From positions 1 through 9,308 of the forward strand of contig JAQUMZ010000083.1 of assembly GCA_028717865.1 (NCBI GenBank): a stretch of 9,308 nt of DNA, given 5' to 3'. Of this stretch, positions 1 to 6,701 are shown in pieces (the stretch's first letter is position 1; each line of letters opens with the position of its first letter). The position numbers were made by a program, and so were the translations under genes. The notes under the pieces are model-generated. The model made no database searches and was not told where the DNA came from. It saw only the letters and a program-made list of their open reading frames with translations. Source of the stretch: Elusimicrobiota bacterium (GTDB lineage Bacteria; Elusimicrobiota; Elusimicrobia; UBA1565; UBA9628).

Positions 1-1
1 T

Positions 2-364
2 TGGGCCGGCGAGGCCCGCGCCGGCATGGTCTACCGCTACATCATCGTCCACTGCCTGACGGGAACCTCCCTGACGCCGCTCAACCAGTACCCTCTGCCG
101 GGAGCCGCCCCCGGAGGCCTGTTCTCATCCGGAGGCCTGCTTTGGGTCCTCGACTCGGCCACCCGCAAGTTGACCCGCTACCGCTTCGACGCCGCCGGCC
201 TGACCCCGGCCGACGAGACGAACCTCTCCGGCGCCTTGACCGGCCCGCCGGCGTCGATGACGCTGAGCCCCGACGCGCTCTGGGTCCTCGTCTCATCGCC
301 GCCCAGCCTGCACCGCTTCGCCCTCGACCGCTTGTCCTGGAAGGCCGCCTCGGGCTCGCGCTGA
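2..364 (+). CDS. 3' end of a propeller-like protein, partial
   Basis: The reading frame is open from the window edge (first full codon at 2) to a TGA at 362-364, so about 120 C-terminal residues are seen and the true start lies upstream. An ATG at 26 is in frame, but the open frame continues before it without a visible ribosome-binding site, so I treat it as internal. Two stretches have the look of beta-propeller blades: SGGLLWVLDSATRKLTRYRF, and about 45 residues later SPDALWVLVSSPPSLHRFAL. Each has a small-residue turn, a hydrophobic strand (LWVLD / LWVLV) and a strand ending in an aromatic-basic pair. This resembles YVTN/NHL/SMP-30-type blades, but the fragment is too short to assign a family. 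No catalytic residues can be named. It lies 75 bp upstream of the transglycosylase on the same strand; nothing else links them. Confidence 0.6.
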   Translation, partial: WAGEARAGMVYRYIIVHCLTGTSLTPLNQYPLPGAAPGGLFSSGGLLWVLDSATRKLTRYRFDAAGLTPADETNLSGALTGPPASMTLSPDALWVLVSSPPSLHRFALDRLSWKAASGSR

Positions 365-439
365 GCCGGGCCTTTGGACCCAGCCGAACTGGAACGCAGG
401 GCCCTTACGCCCGGACGCCGCCGGAGCCATAATCCCCAT

Positions 440-1546
440 ATGAATCGGATATTGTGTTTTCTCGGCCTCATGCTCTCGACCGGCTGGGCCAACGCGCAAG
501 AGCGCTTCGCGTCCCTGCCGACGGGCATCTCCTTCGCCGACGCGGCGGCCGCTCCCGGCCCGGCCCCTGCCAGCGAGATCGGCGCCCCGGCCCCGGTTTC
601 CGCCGAGGCGGATTTCCGCAACTGGTGCGCCGCCGTGCGCCGCCAGGCGTCGAGCGGGGGGATAGCCCGGGAAGTGCTCGAGGACGCCGCCCCCTTCATG
701 GTCATCCTGCCGAATGTCGTGAAACTCCAGCTCAAGCAGCCCGGCGGCGCCTCCGGCATTCACCATTACCTGACGAGCTTCGGCTCGGACAAGCGCATAG
801 AAACCGGCCGGGAAATGCTGGTCAAGCACGGCGCCGCCCTGCAGCGCGTCGCCCGACAATACGCCATCCCGGTCAAGCTGCTGCTGGCCCTCTGGGGCGT
901 GGAATCCAACTATGGGATGAACATGGGCAACACCCCCGTCGTTTCCGCCTTGACCACCCTGGCCTACGCGGGCAAGGAGGACCGCCGCGCTTATTTCCGC
1001 TCGGAGCTGCTGGCGGCCCTCGGCGTCATGCAGCGCACCGGCCGCAAGGCCGCGGAGCTCAAGGGCTCCTGGGCCGGGGCCATGGGCCAGTGCCAGTTCA
1101 TGCCCTCCAACTATCTGTCCCTGGCCGTGGGCAGCAAGGACATCTGGAACGACGTGGACGTGGTCCTGGCCTCCACGGCCAACCACCTCAGGACGAGGAG
1201 CGCCGGCAAGGCCTGGGCCAGGGCGCCCATGGGCCAGCTGGTATGGCTGCCCGAGGGCTTCGATTACGACCGCATCGTGCCCGATTCGCGGAAGCAAAAG
1301 TCGCGGCCGGTTTCCGAGTGGCGCAGCCTCGGGCTGCGCCCGCGCGAGGCCGGCCTGCCCGGGCAAGCCAAGCTCTACCGGCTAGACGGCCAGGACCGCG
1401 TCGCCGTCCTCGCCTACCCCAACTTCCAGACCATCGTCAACTGGAACAACTCGGGGTGGTTCGCGGCCATGGTCGGGATGCTCGCCGACGCCGTGGGCCC
1501 CGAGCCCGAGCCCTTCATCCTGGATCCCCTGCCGGGCAGCCGTTGA
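440..1546 (+). CDS. Lytic murein transglycosylase, MltB family (GH103-like)
   Basis: A 368-residue periplasmic enzyme predicted to cleave the MurNAc-GlcNAc bond of peptidoglycan, forming 1,6-anhydroMurNAc. I start at ATG 440: it opens a good signal peptide (MNRILCFLGLMLSTGWANA, cleavage near ANA|Q20). A longer frame from TTG 374 only adds charged residues. A GGAG at 423-426 is a distant, weak Shine-Dalgarno. There is no lipobox, unlike E. coli MltB, so the product should be soluble. Residues 20-58 are Ala/Pro-rich. The catalytic core is clear: LLALWGVESNYG carries the presumed catalytic Glu155, followed by the substrate-groove motif GSWAGAMGQCQFMPSNYL (about 208-226) and DIWNDVDVVLASTANHL. 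The C-terminal YPNFQTIVNWNNSGWFA is typical of the MltB_2 subfamily. There is no C-terminal peptidoglycan-binding domain. The Asp-rich EF-hand-like loop expected before DIW is shortened (see findings). Family assignment is firm; the exact physiological role is not. Confidence 0.93.
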   Translation: MNRILCFLGLMLSTGWANAQERFASLPTGISFADAAAAPGPAPASEIGAPAPVSAEADFRNWCAAVRRQASSGGIAREVLEDAAPFMVILPNVVKLQLKQPGGASGIHHYLTSFGSDKRIETGREMLVKHGAALQRVARQYAIPVKLLLALWGVESNYGMNMGNTPVVSALTTLAYAGKEDRRAYFRSELLAALGVMQRTGRKAAELKGSWAGAMGQCQFMPSNYLSLAVGSKDIWNDVDVVLASTANHLRTRSAGKAWARAPMGQLVWLPEGFDYDRIVPDSRKQKSRPVSEWRSLGLRPREAGLPGQAKLYRLDGQDRVAVLAYPNFQTIVNWNNSGWFAAMVGMLADAVGPEPEPFILDPLPGSR

Positions 1547-1598
1547 CCTGAAAACCCGCGAGGGAATGGAGCCGGCTACAGTTGCCACCCCAACGGAT

Positions 1599-1627
1599 CC
1601 GGCGCCCCCCTGATATGGGGGCGCCGG
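1599..1627. terminator. Perfect 11-bp GC hairpin, possible terminator
   Basis: CCGGCGCCCCC (1599-1609) pairs perfectly with GGGGGCGCCGG (1617-1627) around the 7-nt loop CTGATAT. It starts 53 nt after the stop codon of the MltB-like gene. No T-tract follows on either strand, so it would be an atypical intrinsic terminator, or an mRNA 3'-end stabilising hairpin. Confidence 0.45.
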
Positions 1628-1720
1628 TTGCGCGGTCGCTGCGCTCCCGCGCCGGTTTAACGGCATGTAACCAAGGCCGTTCGCGAGGTTCGCGCCCGAC
1701 CGGAGGGAGGGTGCGAACCC

Positions 1721-1756
1721 CGGCGCCGACAGTCCCGTCGGCGCCGTTCCGTTGTT
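1721..1756 (+). terminator. 10-bp GC hairpin with T-rich tail, candidate terminator
   Basis: CGGCGCCGAC (1721-1730) pairs perfectly with GTCGGCGCCG (1737-1746) around the 6-nt loop AGTCCC. On the plus strand it is followed by TTCCGTTGTT, which is only moderately T-rich. This is the better candidate for a plus-strand intrinsic terminator after the MltB-like gene. On the minus strand the stem is followed by G/C-rich sequence, so it is less convincing for mltG. Confidence 0.4.
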
Positions 1757-1789
1757 AGCCACCGCAACGGCAGAAGCCTACCGGAATCG

Positions 1790-2761
1790 TCAGAGCCGGC
1801 CCTCGGCGCGCAGGCGGCGCTTTTCCTGGAGCAGGACCCGCTTGAAGGAGCGCTTGGCCTGGGCGTGCTGCTCGGCGTTGTCGGAGAAGACGTGCCCGCC
1901 CGAATGATCGGCGACGAAATAGAGGGCCGGGGTGGCGGCCGGATTCAGGACGGCCTGGAAGGCCTCGAGGCCCGGACTGCAGATCGGCCCCGGCGGCAGC
2001 CCGTAGTGCAGGTAGGTGTTATACGGCGAAGGCGCGGCGAGGTCCTTCGAGGTCAAGCCTTTCTTCCAGTAGCCCAAGGCGTACTGGACCGTGGGATCGG
2101 CCTGTAGGCGCATGCGGATGCGCATGCGGTTCAGATAGACCGCCGCGATCATCGGCTGCTCGGCTTTTCGGACGGCCTCCCGCTCCACGATCGAGGCCAG
2201 GGTCAGGGCTTGGTGCAGGGTCAGGCGCGGCCGCGGCTGCACCCGGGCGTATTCCGGCTCGACGCGGCGCCTGAATTCCTGGCGCATGCGCCGCGCCACC
2301 GCGTCCGCCTCGGTGCCCGGCTCGAAGAAATAGGTGGTGGGGAAGAAATACCCCTCGAACAGGCCCTCGCGCGCCAGGCGCGCGAAATCCTCCGCCGGGC
2401 AGACCCCGGCGCCCTCCAGGCGCTCGGCGATCTGGCGCGCGGAGAAGCCCTCGGGCACCACGATCTTGACCCCTTCGCCGCCCGCCGCCAGCGCGGCCGC
2501 CAGGCTCCAGGGCGCCATGCCCGCGCGCAGACGGTAGCAGCCGGGTTTCAGCCGCCGGTCCAGGCCGGTCGCCCGCGCCCACAGGCAAAACACCCGCGTG
2601 CTGCGCACCACGCCCCGGGCGCGCAGCAGAACGGCGGTCTGGGCCGCGGTCTGGCCCGAGGGGATAACCACCTCGACCGCCCGCCCCGGACGCAGGGACC
2701 AGGCGGCGGCGCCCAGCGCCGCCGCGGCCAGCAGCGCCGCGGCCAGCCGCGCGGGCCTCAC
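1790..2761 (-). CDS. mltG: Endolytic murein transglycosylase MltG (YceG-like)
   Basis: A 323-residue inner-membrane enzyme predicted to cut nascent glycan strands within the chain and set their length. Residues 4-22 form a single N-terminal membrane segment with the bulk of the protein outside. Residues 28-97 resemble the LysM-like subdomain (EVVIPSGQTAAQTAVLLRARGV). The YceG core follows: VPEGFSARQIAERLE (102-116), FEGYFFPTTYFF (135-146), LTLASIVERE with the presumed catalytic Glu193 (the position of E. coli Glu218), VYLNRMRIRMRLQADPTVQY (208-227), and SPYNTYLHYGLPPGPICSPG (245-264). The last ends with LYFVADHSGGHVFS (280-293). The start is GTG at 2761, overlapping the response-regulator stop as GTGA (2758-2761), with GGAG at 2766-2769 four bases upstream. 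It is the last gene of the operon. In many bacteria mltG sits with DNA-replication or nucleotide genes, so linkage to a two-component pair is less usual. Confidence 0.95.
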   Translation of the reverse strand: MRPARLAAALLAAAALGAAAWSLRPGRAVEVVIPSGQTAAQTAVLLRARGVVRSTRVFCLWARATGLDRRLKPGCYRLRAGMAPWSLAAALAAGGEGVKIVVPEGFSARQIAERLEGAGVCPAEDFARLAREGLFEGYFFPTTYFFEPGTEADAVARRMRQEFRRRVEPEYARVQPRPRLTLHQALTLASIVEREAVRKAEQPMIAAVYLNRMRIRMRLQADPTVQYALGYWKKGLTSKDLAAPSPYNTYLHYGLPPGPICSPGLEAFQAVLNPAATPALYFVADHSGGHVFSDNAEQHAQAKRSFKRVLLQEKRRLRAEGRL

Positions 2762-3147
2762 TGCGCTCCGGCGCAGCCGCCCCGGCGCAGGGCCGCGCGG
2801 ACCCGGGCGAGCAGATCGGCGGGCTGGAAAGGCTTGGTGATGAAGTCGTCCACCCCGAAGTGCAGGGCCTCGAGCTCCTCCTGGGCGGTCTGCTTGACCG
2901 TGAGCATCAGGACCGGCAGGGTCTTGAACCTGGCGTCGGCGCGCAGTCTGCGGCAGAAGGACTCGCCGTCCATGCGGGGCATCATCCAGTCGACCAGGAC
3001 CAATTCGGGGCGGAAGCTGCCGAGCGCCGAGAGGCCCTCCTCGCCGTCCTCGGCCAGCCGGACCTCGAAGCCATTCGCGCCGAGCACGTCGCGCGCGATG
3101 ATCCGGTAATCCTCCTCGTCGTCCACGACCAAGATTCTCGCCGACAT
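2758..3147 (-). CDS. Single-domain (CheY-like) response regulator
   Basis: A 129-residue protein made only of a receiver domain. The acidic pair Asp9/Asp10 (ILVVDDEED), phosphoacceptor Asp53 (LVDWMMPRMDG), switch Thr83 (MLTVK) and invariant Lys105 (ITKPF) are all present, so phosphorylation should work. There is no DNA-binding, enzymatic or other output domain, so it must act by protein contact, as a phosphorelay intermediate, or as a sink. I choose the ATG at 3147 because a strong AGGGAGG lies four bases upstream (3152-3158). An in-frame ATG at 3165 would add MSQGGR and overlap the kinase stop as ATGA, but has a poorer ribosome-binding site. The gene follows the histidine kinase by 14 bp and overlaps mltG by 4 bp, so the kinase is its likely phosphodonor. 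The target is unknown. Confidence 0.93.
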   Translation of the reverse strand: MSARILVVDDEEDYRIIARDVLGANGFEVRLAEDGEEGLSALGSFRPELVLVDWMMPRMDGESFCRRLRADARFKTLPVLMLTVKQTAQEELEALHFGVDDFITKPFQPADLLARVRAALRRGGCAGAQ

Positions 3148-3151
3148 GCGG

Positions 3152-3158
3152 CCTCCCT
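3152..3158 (-). promoter_or_regulatory. Shine-Dalgarno site of the response regulator
   Basis: On the minus strand this reads AGGGAGG, four bases before the ATG at 3147. It is the strongest ribosome-binding site in the operon and decides in favour of this start over the ATG at 3165. Confidence 0.6.
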
Positions 3159-3161
3159 GGC

Positions 3162-4547
3162 TCATGCTGTCGAGCCCGCCTCCCGCTCCGCGACCTTGAG
3201 CGTGAAGCTCACGCGCGTGCCCCGGCCCGGCTCCGACTGCACCCTGATCCTGCCGCCGTGCTGGTCCATGATGGACTTGCAGATGTAAAGCCCCAGGCCC
3301 GTCCCCTTGCCGGCGCCGTGCACGCCCTCGGCGACGTTGCGGCCCTGCGAAAAAGCCTGGAAGAGCCGGGAGAGGTCGCGCGGTTCCATGCCCCGGCCCG
3401 AATCGGACACGGAGACCTCCAGCCAGCGCTGCGCCGCCTCCCGATACTGCTCGCAGGCCAGTTCCACGGTGCCCCCGCGCGGCGTAAACTTGAACGCGTT
3501 GGCGATAAGATTCACCAGGACCTGGCGCACGCGCCCGGCGTCGGCGAGCACCAAGGGGGTATCGGTGATCCGGTTCGACAGGGCCAGGCCCTGCGCCCGG
3601 GACTTGGCCTCGAAGAACTTGCAGACGTCGGCCGCCGTCTCGCGCAACCTCACCGGCTGCAGAACGCATTCCATGCGCCCCTTCTCGATCTGGGCCACGT
3701 CGAGCAGGTCGTTGACGAAGCGCGAAAGCCGTTGGACGTTGGCCTCGACGCGGCAGAGGTACTCGCGATGCTCGCGGCACTGCGGTCCGCCCGCCTGCGC
3801 CTGGATAAGGCCGATGAAGCTCTCGATGGCGCCCAGGGGGGAACGGAACTCGTGGGTCACCGAGGATATGAAGTTGCGCTTGGCCTCGTCGAGCTCCGCC
3901 AGGCGCTCGGACATGTGGTTGAACACCCCGACCAAATGCCCGATCTCGTCCTGGGAACGCCACTCCAGCCGGCGGCCCAGCCGGCCCGCGCCGATGTCCG
4001 CCGCGACCCGGCCCAGGGACTCGATGGGCGCGGTGATGCTCCAAGCCAGGTAGTAGGCGACCAAAAACCACAGGATCGAGGTGCCCAGCCATATTTGGAT
4101 GATGATCCGCTTGAGCCGCCGCTGGTTCTCCCGGATCGACCGCTCGATGACCGTATCGCTGATGCCGAGCCGGATGCCGACGCGGCGCGCCGGGTCGGAA
4201 GGGTCCGCGACCTCCAGCGAGCGCTCGGAGACCGCTCCCGCCGGCGAGGACTCCCCCAGGCTGACGCCGCGGCTGCGCCCGCCGCTGAGCCACGTGATGC
4301 GGGCGTAGGACAACGCCGGATACTGGGCCTTGAGGAAGTTCACGTAGCTGACCAGCTGCAGGTCGTCCTTCTGGAGCATCGCGTCGAGAGCCACCCGGCG
4401 CACGGAGTTCTCGATGATCTTGGCCGAGCGCTCCATGTCGTCGCGCTCCCGGGCGCGCTGGACGAACAGTATCCCGTAGCCCAGCGAAAGCATGGAGACG
4501 ATCAGCAGGGCGGTGATGGAGACGATCAGGCGCGTGCGTATCTTCAT
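3162..4547 (-). CDS. Membrane sensor histidine kinase (HAMP-HisKA-HATPase_c)
   Basis: A 461-residue sensor kinase predicted to sit in the inner membrane. Residues 7-29 form membrane segment 1. About 30-147 form an extracytoplasmic sensor region with no family I can name. About 148-172 form membrane segment 2 (IIIQIWLGTSILWFLVAYY). HAMP covers about 170-222 (ITAPIESLGRVAADIGAGRL). HisKA holds the phospho-acceptor His232 in SSVTHEFRSPLGAIESF. HATPase_c shows the N box (QVLVNLIANAFKFTP, Asn346/Asn350), G1 (SDSGRGM, 381-387) and G2 (GKGTGLGLYICKSIM, 413-427), all intact. The ATG at 4547 overlaps the stop of the upstream barrel gene as ATGA (4544-4547), implying translational coupling. The response regulator follows directly. 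Position within an envelope-protein operon suggests it senses envelope or export state, but the ligand cannot be read from sequence. Confidence 0.95.
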   Translation of the reverse strand: MKIRTRLIVSITALLIVSMLSLGYGILFVQRARERDDMERSAKIIENSVRRVALDAMLQKDDLQLVSYVNFLKAQYPALSYARITWLSGGRSRGVSLGESSPAGAVSERSLEVADPSDPARRVGIRLGISDTVIERSIRENQRRLKRIIIQIWLGTSILWFLVAYYLAWSITAPIESLGRVAADIGAGRLGRRLEWRSQDEIGHLVGVFNHMSERLAELDEAKRNFISSVTHEFRSPLGAIESFIGLIQAQAGGPQCREHREYLCRVEANVQRLSRFVNDLLDVAQIEKGRMECVLQPVRLRETAADVCKFFEAKSRAQGLALSNRITDTPLVLADAGRVRQVLVNLIANAFKFTPRGGTVELACEQYREAAQRWLEVSVSDSGRGMEPRDLSRLFQAFSQGRNVAEGVHGAGKGTGLGLYICKSIMDQHGGRIRVQSEPGRGTRVSFTLKVAEREAGSTA

Positions 4548-6700
4548 CGCCGGTCGCCGCTCTGGATCAGCTCCGCCTCGACGCGCCGTAGGGCGCGCCG
4601 GGCCGAGACGTTGCCGGGGTCGGTCTCCAGTATCCGGCGGAAGGACTCCGCGGCCTCGGAGAGCAGCCCCCGGGAGTAGGAGTCCACGCCGGCCTCGTAC
4701 AGGCGTTCGATATCCCGCGGCCCGAGCGCCACGGGCTGAGGCCGGGCCGGCTGGGACGCGACCGTCGAACCGCGCTTGATGAAGGACGCCAGGGCGTTGA
4801 TGTAGGAACGCAAGGTCCGGCGGGCCTGGGCGTCGCGCTCGTGCCGGTAGGCCGATTCCAAGGCGGACAGGGCCTCGGGATAGCGCTTCAGGGCATGGGC
4901 CGCCGCCCCCAGGCGCTTGTAGGCCAGCACGTTGGTCTCGTCCAAGTCGGTCACCTGTCCCGCTAATTGTATCACTTTCTCGTAATCGGGTTGCCTGAAG
5001 GCGGCCTCCATGAGCGCCAGGTAACCCTCGACGAGCCGCCGGGTCCGGTCCGCCGGAGCCGCGGGCGCGGCCTCCGATGAGACCGCCACGACCGGGGCTG
5101 GGGTGGAAACCGCCACGACCGCCGCGGACGGCGCGGCCTCCGATGAGATCGCCACGACCGCGGCCGGGGTGGAAACGGCCGTGACCGCCTGAGCGGGCGC
5201 GGCCTCGGATGAGACCGCCACGGCCGGCGCCTTGGGCTGCGGGCGCGACAAGCCCGACCTGGCCTCGACGGCCTTGATGAAGCCTTCGACCCTGGCGTCG
5301 CCTGGATTGAGCCCCTGGGCGTAAGCCAGGTTGCCCAGCGCCTCCTGGTCCCGGCCCCCGATGAAATTCAGCGCCGCGTCATAGATCGCCGCCTGGCCGG
5401 GCTCGACGTAAAAGTCCCGGACCTCGGGATAGAAGTCGGAGACGTCCTTGACGCGCGCGAGGCTCTCGGCGATCTTGGCGTCGCCCGGCTTGAGGGCGAC
5501 CAGCTCGACGAGCTTGCCCATGGCGTCGGCGAAGCGCCCCGAGCCCGCGTCGATCTTGGCCCGGCGCGCGAACTCCTCCATGGCCGTGCGCTTGTAGAGC
5601 GAGAGTTCCTCCATCTGGTAGCGGAACTCCGGGGTGCCCGCCTCGGCCAGCTCCCGGATGTTCTCCAGCATGGCCTCGCTGATCGTCGGCTGGGGCGCGC
5701 GCGTTTGCCCGAAGCGGTAGGTCAGGCCCAGGCGATGGGAGCCGGAGGTCGCCAGCCCGCCCAGCGGGATGGTGAAGCCGTAATCGACCTGCATGCGGAA
5801 TATCTTGTAGGAAAGCCCCAGGCCCAGCTGCCGGTAGTCGCGGGTGCCCACGGCCAGCGAGCCGCGCAGCCCGAAGGTCCCATGCAGAAGAGTGGGGACC
5901 CACTTCTCCAGGGCGAAAGCCGCGGACTTGTCCAGGGAACCGTCCGGCGCCTTGGGGAAGTCCAGGTCCAGGGCCAGCGTCGAGAACGGGGTGCGGTAGG
6001 CCGCGCCCAGCTTGACCGTCCGGCCGAGCTTGTCGCTGTCCCCGTCGTAAAACGCGACGTCGGGCTCCAGGACGTGCTGCGCCATCAAGCCCAGGGTCCA
6101 GCGCGGCCGCGGCCGCCAGAGCCCGCCCAGGTCGGCGTCGAGGTTGGTTTTCGACGTCTTTTGCAGGGCGGGATCGGCCTGCCCGAGCGCCGCCCCGGTC
6201 GGACCCAGGGCGTTTTCGGCCACCGCCACCGAGCTCAGGGACCGGTTGAGGATATTGAGGCTGAGGCCCCCGAAGAACGTGTCCGGCCAGCGGTCGTCCC
6301 AAAGCCTGCGGCCGTAGGAGCCGTAGAAGCTCAGCTCGCGGTAGAGGCTGTCGAGCGAGAAGTAATTCAGCGCCAGGCCCGCGGTTCCGCCGGGACCGGC
6401 CTTGACGGGCCGCTCGTAAGCCAGGAAGGAGTTCTGGAGGTTCGAGTTGTCCGAAAGCCCGGTCATGAGCTTGGCGTAGCTGACCGCCAGTTCCGGCCGG
6501 TCCAGCAGCGCCAGGCCGGCGGGGTTGTAATAGACCGCGTAGACGTCGTCAGCCACGGCGGTGAAGGCGTTGCCCATGCCGACCACGCGGGCGCTGACGC
6601 CGACGTCCTCGTAGGCCGCGCGCGCCGCGGGCCGAGGGGACAAGGCCGACAGGGCCGCGACAATCGCGACCGCCGACAGCTTCCTTTCCATGGTCTTCAT
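4544..6700 (-). CDS. PorV/PorQ-family outer-membrane barrel with TPR extension
   Basis: A 718-residue exported protein. Residues 1-28 are a signal peptide (cleavage near AARA|AYED). Residues 29-332 look like a PorV/PorQ (FadL/OmpP1-like) beta-barrel. The N-terminal hallmark is there (SARVVGMGNAFTAVADD, then YAVYYNPAGLALL), followed by alternating strands with aromatic ends up to HRLGLTYRFG near 331. Residues 340-480 are helical, with TPR-like pieces (FADAMGKLVELVALKPGDAK). Residues 494-547 are an Ala/Val/Ser/Pro tandem repeat that probably acts as a flexible linker. Residues 555-718 hold further TPR-like helices, ending in a clear unit (LYEAGVDSYSRGLLSEAAES...ILETDPGN). Typical PorV proteins are only the barrel, so the roughly 370-residue extension is unusual; it would presumably face the periplasm. 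ATG 6700 lies one base after the upstream stop; ATG 6691 is an alternative. In Bacteroidota PorV shuttles type IX cargo; that role here is inference. Confidence 0.82.
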   Translation of the reverse strand: MKTMERKLSAVAIVAALSALSPRPAARAAYEDVGVSARVVGMGNAFTAVADDVYAVYYNPAGLALLDRPELAVSYAKLMTGLSDNSNLQNSFLAYERPVKAGPGGTAGLALNYFSLDSLYRELSFYGSYGRRLWDDRWPDTFFGGLSLNILNRSLSSVAVAENALGPTGAALGQADPALQKTSKTNLDADLGGLWRPRPRWTLGLMAQHVLEPDVAFYDGDSDKLGRTVKLGAAYRTPFSTLALDLDFPKAPDGSLDKSAAFALEKWVPTLLHGTFGLRGSLAVGTRDYRQLGLGLSYKIFRMQVDYGFTIPLGGLATSGSHRLGLTYRFGQTRAPQPTISEAMLENIRELAEAGTPEFRYQMEELSLYKRTAMEEFARRAKIDAGSGRFADAMGKLVELVALKPGDAKIAESLARVKDVSDFYPEVRDFYVEPGQAAIYDAALNFIGGRDQEALGNLAYAQGLNPGDARVEGFIKAVEARSGLSRPQPKAPAVAVSSEAAPAQAVTAVSTPAAVVAISSEAAPSAAVVAVSTPAPVVAVSSEAAPAAPADRTRRLVEGYLALMEAAFRQPDYEKVIQLAGQVTDLDETNVLAYKRLGAAAHALKRYPEALSALESAYRHERDAQARRTLRSYINALASFIKRGSTVASQPARPQPVALGPRDIERLYEAGVDSYSRGLLSEAAESFRRILETDPGNVSARRALRRVEAELIQSGDRR
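5060..5221 (-). repeat. 66-bp in-frame tandem repeat, about 2.5 copies
   Basis: The repeat encodes 22-residue units inside the barrel/TPR protein. VAVSSEAAPA recurs at residues 494, 516 (as VAISSEAAPS) and 538, alternating with VTAVSTPAAV / VVAVSTPAPV at 506 and 528. At DNA level the marker GCGCGG recurs on the plus strand at 5065, 5131 and 5197, exactly 66 bp apart. The period keeps the frame, so copy number could change without breaking the gene. Confidence 0.85.
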
Positions 6701-6701
6701 G

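Larger units (their letters stand above)
1581..1770. repeat. Imperfect direct repeats bracketing the hairpin block
   Basis: GTTGCCACCCCAACGG at 1581-1596 and GTTAGCCACCGCAACGG at 1754-1770 are near-identical, with one inserted base and one substitution. Both can fold as a small hairpin (GTTG/CAAC on the left, CCGTTG/CAACGG on the right) that exposes GCCACC in the loop. They flank the main stem-loop series. They may be element ends, a duplicated target, or paired terminator arms; no transposase is present. Confidence 0.45.
1547..1789. other. Structured convergent intergenic region
   Basis: A 243-bp gap lies between the 3' ends of the MltB-like gene (plus) and mltG (minus). I found no convincing gene here. 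From 1599 to 1770 it is almost fully occupied by consecutive inverted repeats: 1599-1609/1617-1627; 1630-1635/1647-1652; 1659-1664/1676-1681; 1687-1697/1709-1719 (11 pairs with one G-U); 1721-1730/1737-1746; and 1749-1754/1765-1770. Related 16-17-nt sequences (1581-1596 and 1754-1770) sit at the two ends. It could be a bidirectional termination zone, a structured RNA, or a small palindromic mobile element. The sequence does not decide among these. Confidence 0.6.

Noticed and set aside
405..433. Promoter for the MltB-like gene with CATAAT at 428-433
   Set aside because: The -10-like hexamer is only six bases before the start codon and has no acceptable -35 box at normal spacing. It would require a leaderless transcript, and the match may be chance.
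374..439. Longer N-terminus for the MltB-like protein starting at TTG 374
   Set aside because: It would put 22 mostly charged residues before a well-formed signal peptide; ATG 440 is the sensible start.
1681..1720. Possible tRNA T-arm (GGTTCGCGCCC)
   Set aside because: No acceptor stem, D-arm or anticodon arm can be built around it; the segment pairs better as a long single hairpin.
1655..1760. Possible integron attC site
   Set aside because: GTTTAAC at 1655-1661 fits the RYYYAAC box, but no GTTRRRY partner is found (GTTAGCC fails), and no integrase or cassette structure is visible.
1382..1762. Minus-strand open frame of 126 codons covering the intergenic region
   Set aside because: It starts at a GTG inside the hairpin block, runs antisense into the MltB-like gene, has no recognisable domain, and its sequence mirrors the inverted repeats. 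It is most likely a chance frame in GC-rich DNA.
1687..1770. Possible FMN or cobalamin riboswitch (local resemblance: GGGTGCGAACCCC, GCCGACAGTCCCGT, AGAAGCC)
   Set aside because: Only fragments resemble the conserved cores, the multi-helix junction cannot be completed, and no gene lies downstream on the plus strand to be controlled. An Infernal search would settle it.
2758..4293. A 511-codon minus-strand frame spanning the kinase region and the regulator
   Set aside because: Only the last 129 codons encode the receiver domain. The upstream part is an out-of-frame, Arg/Gly/Pro-rich shadow of the histidine kinase gene.
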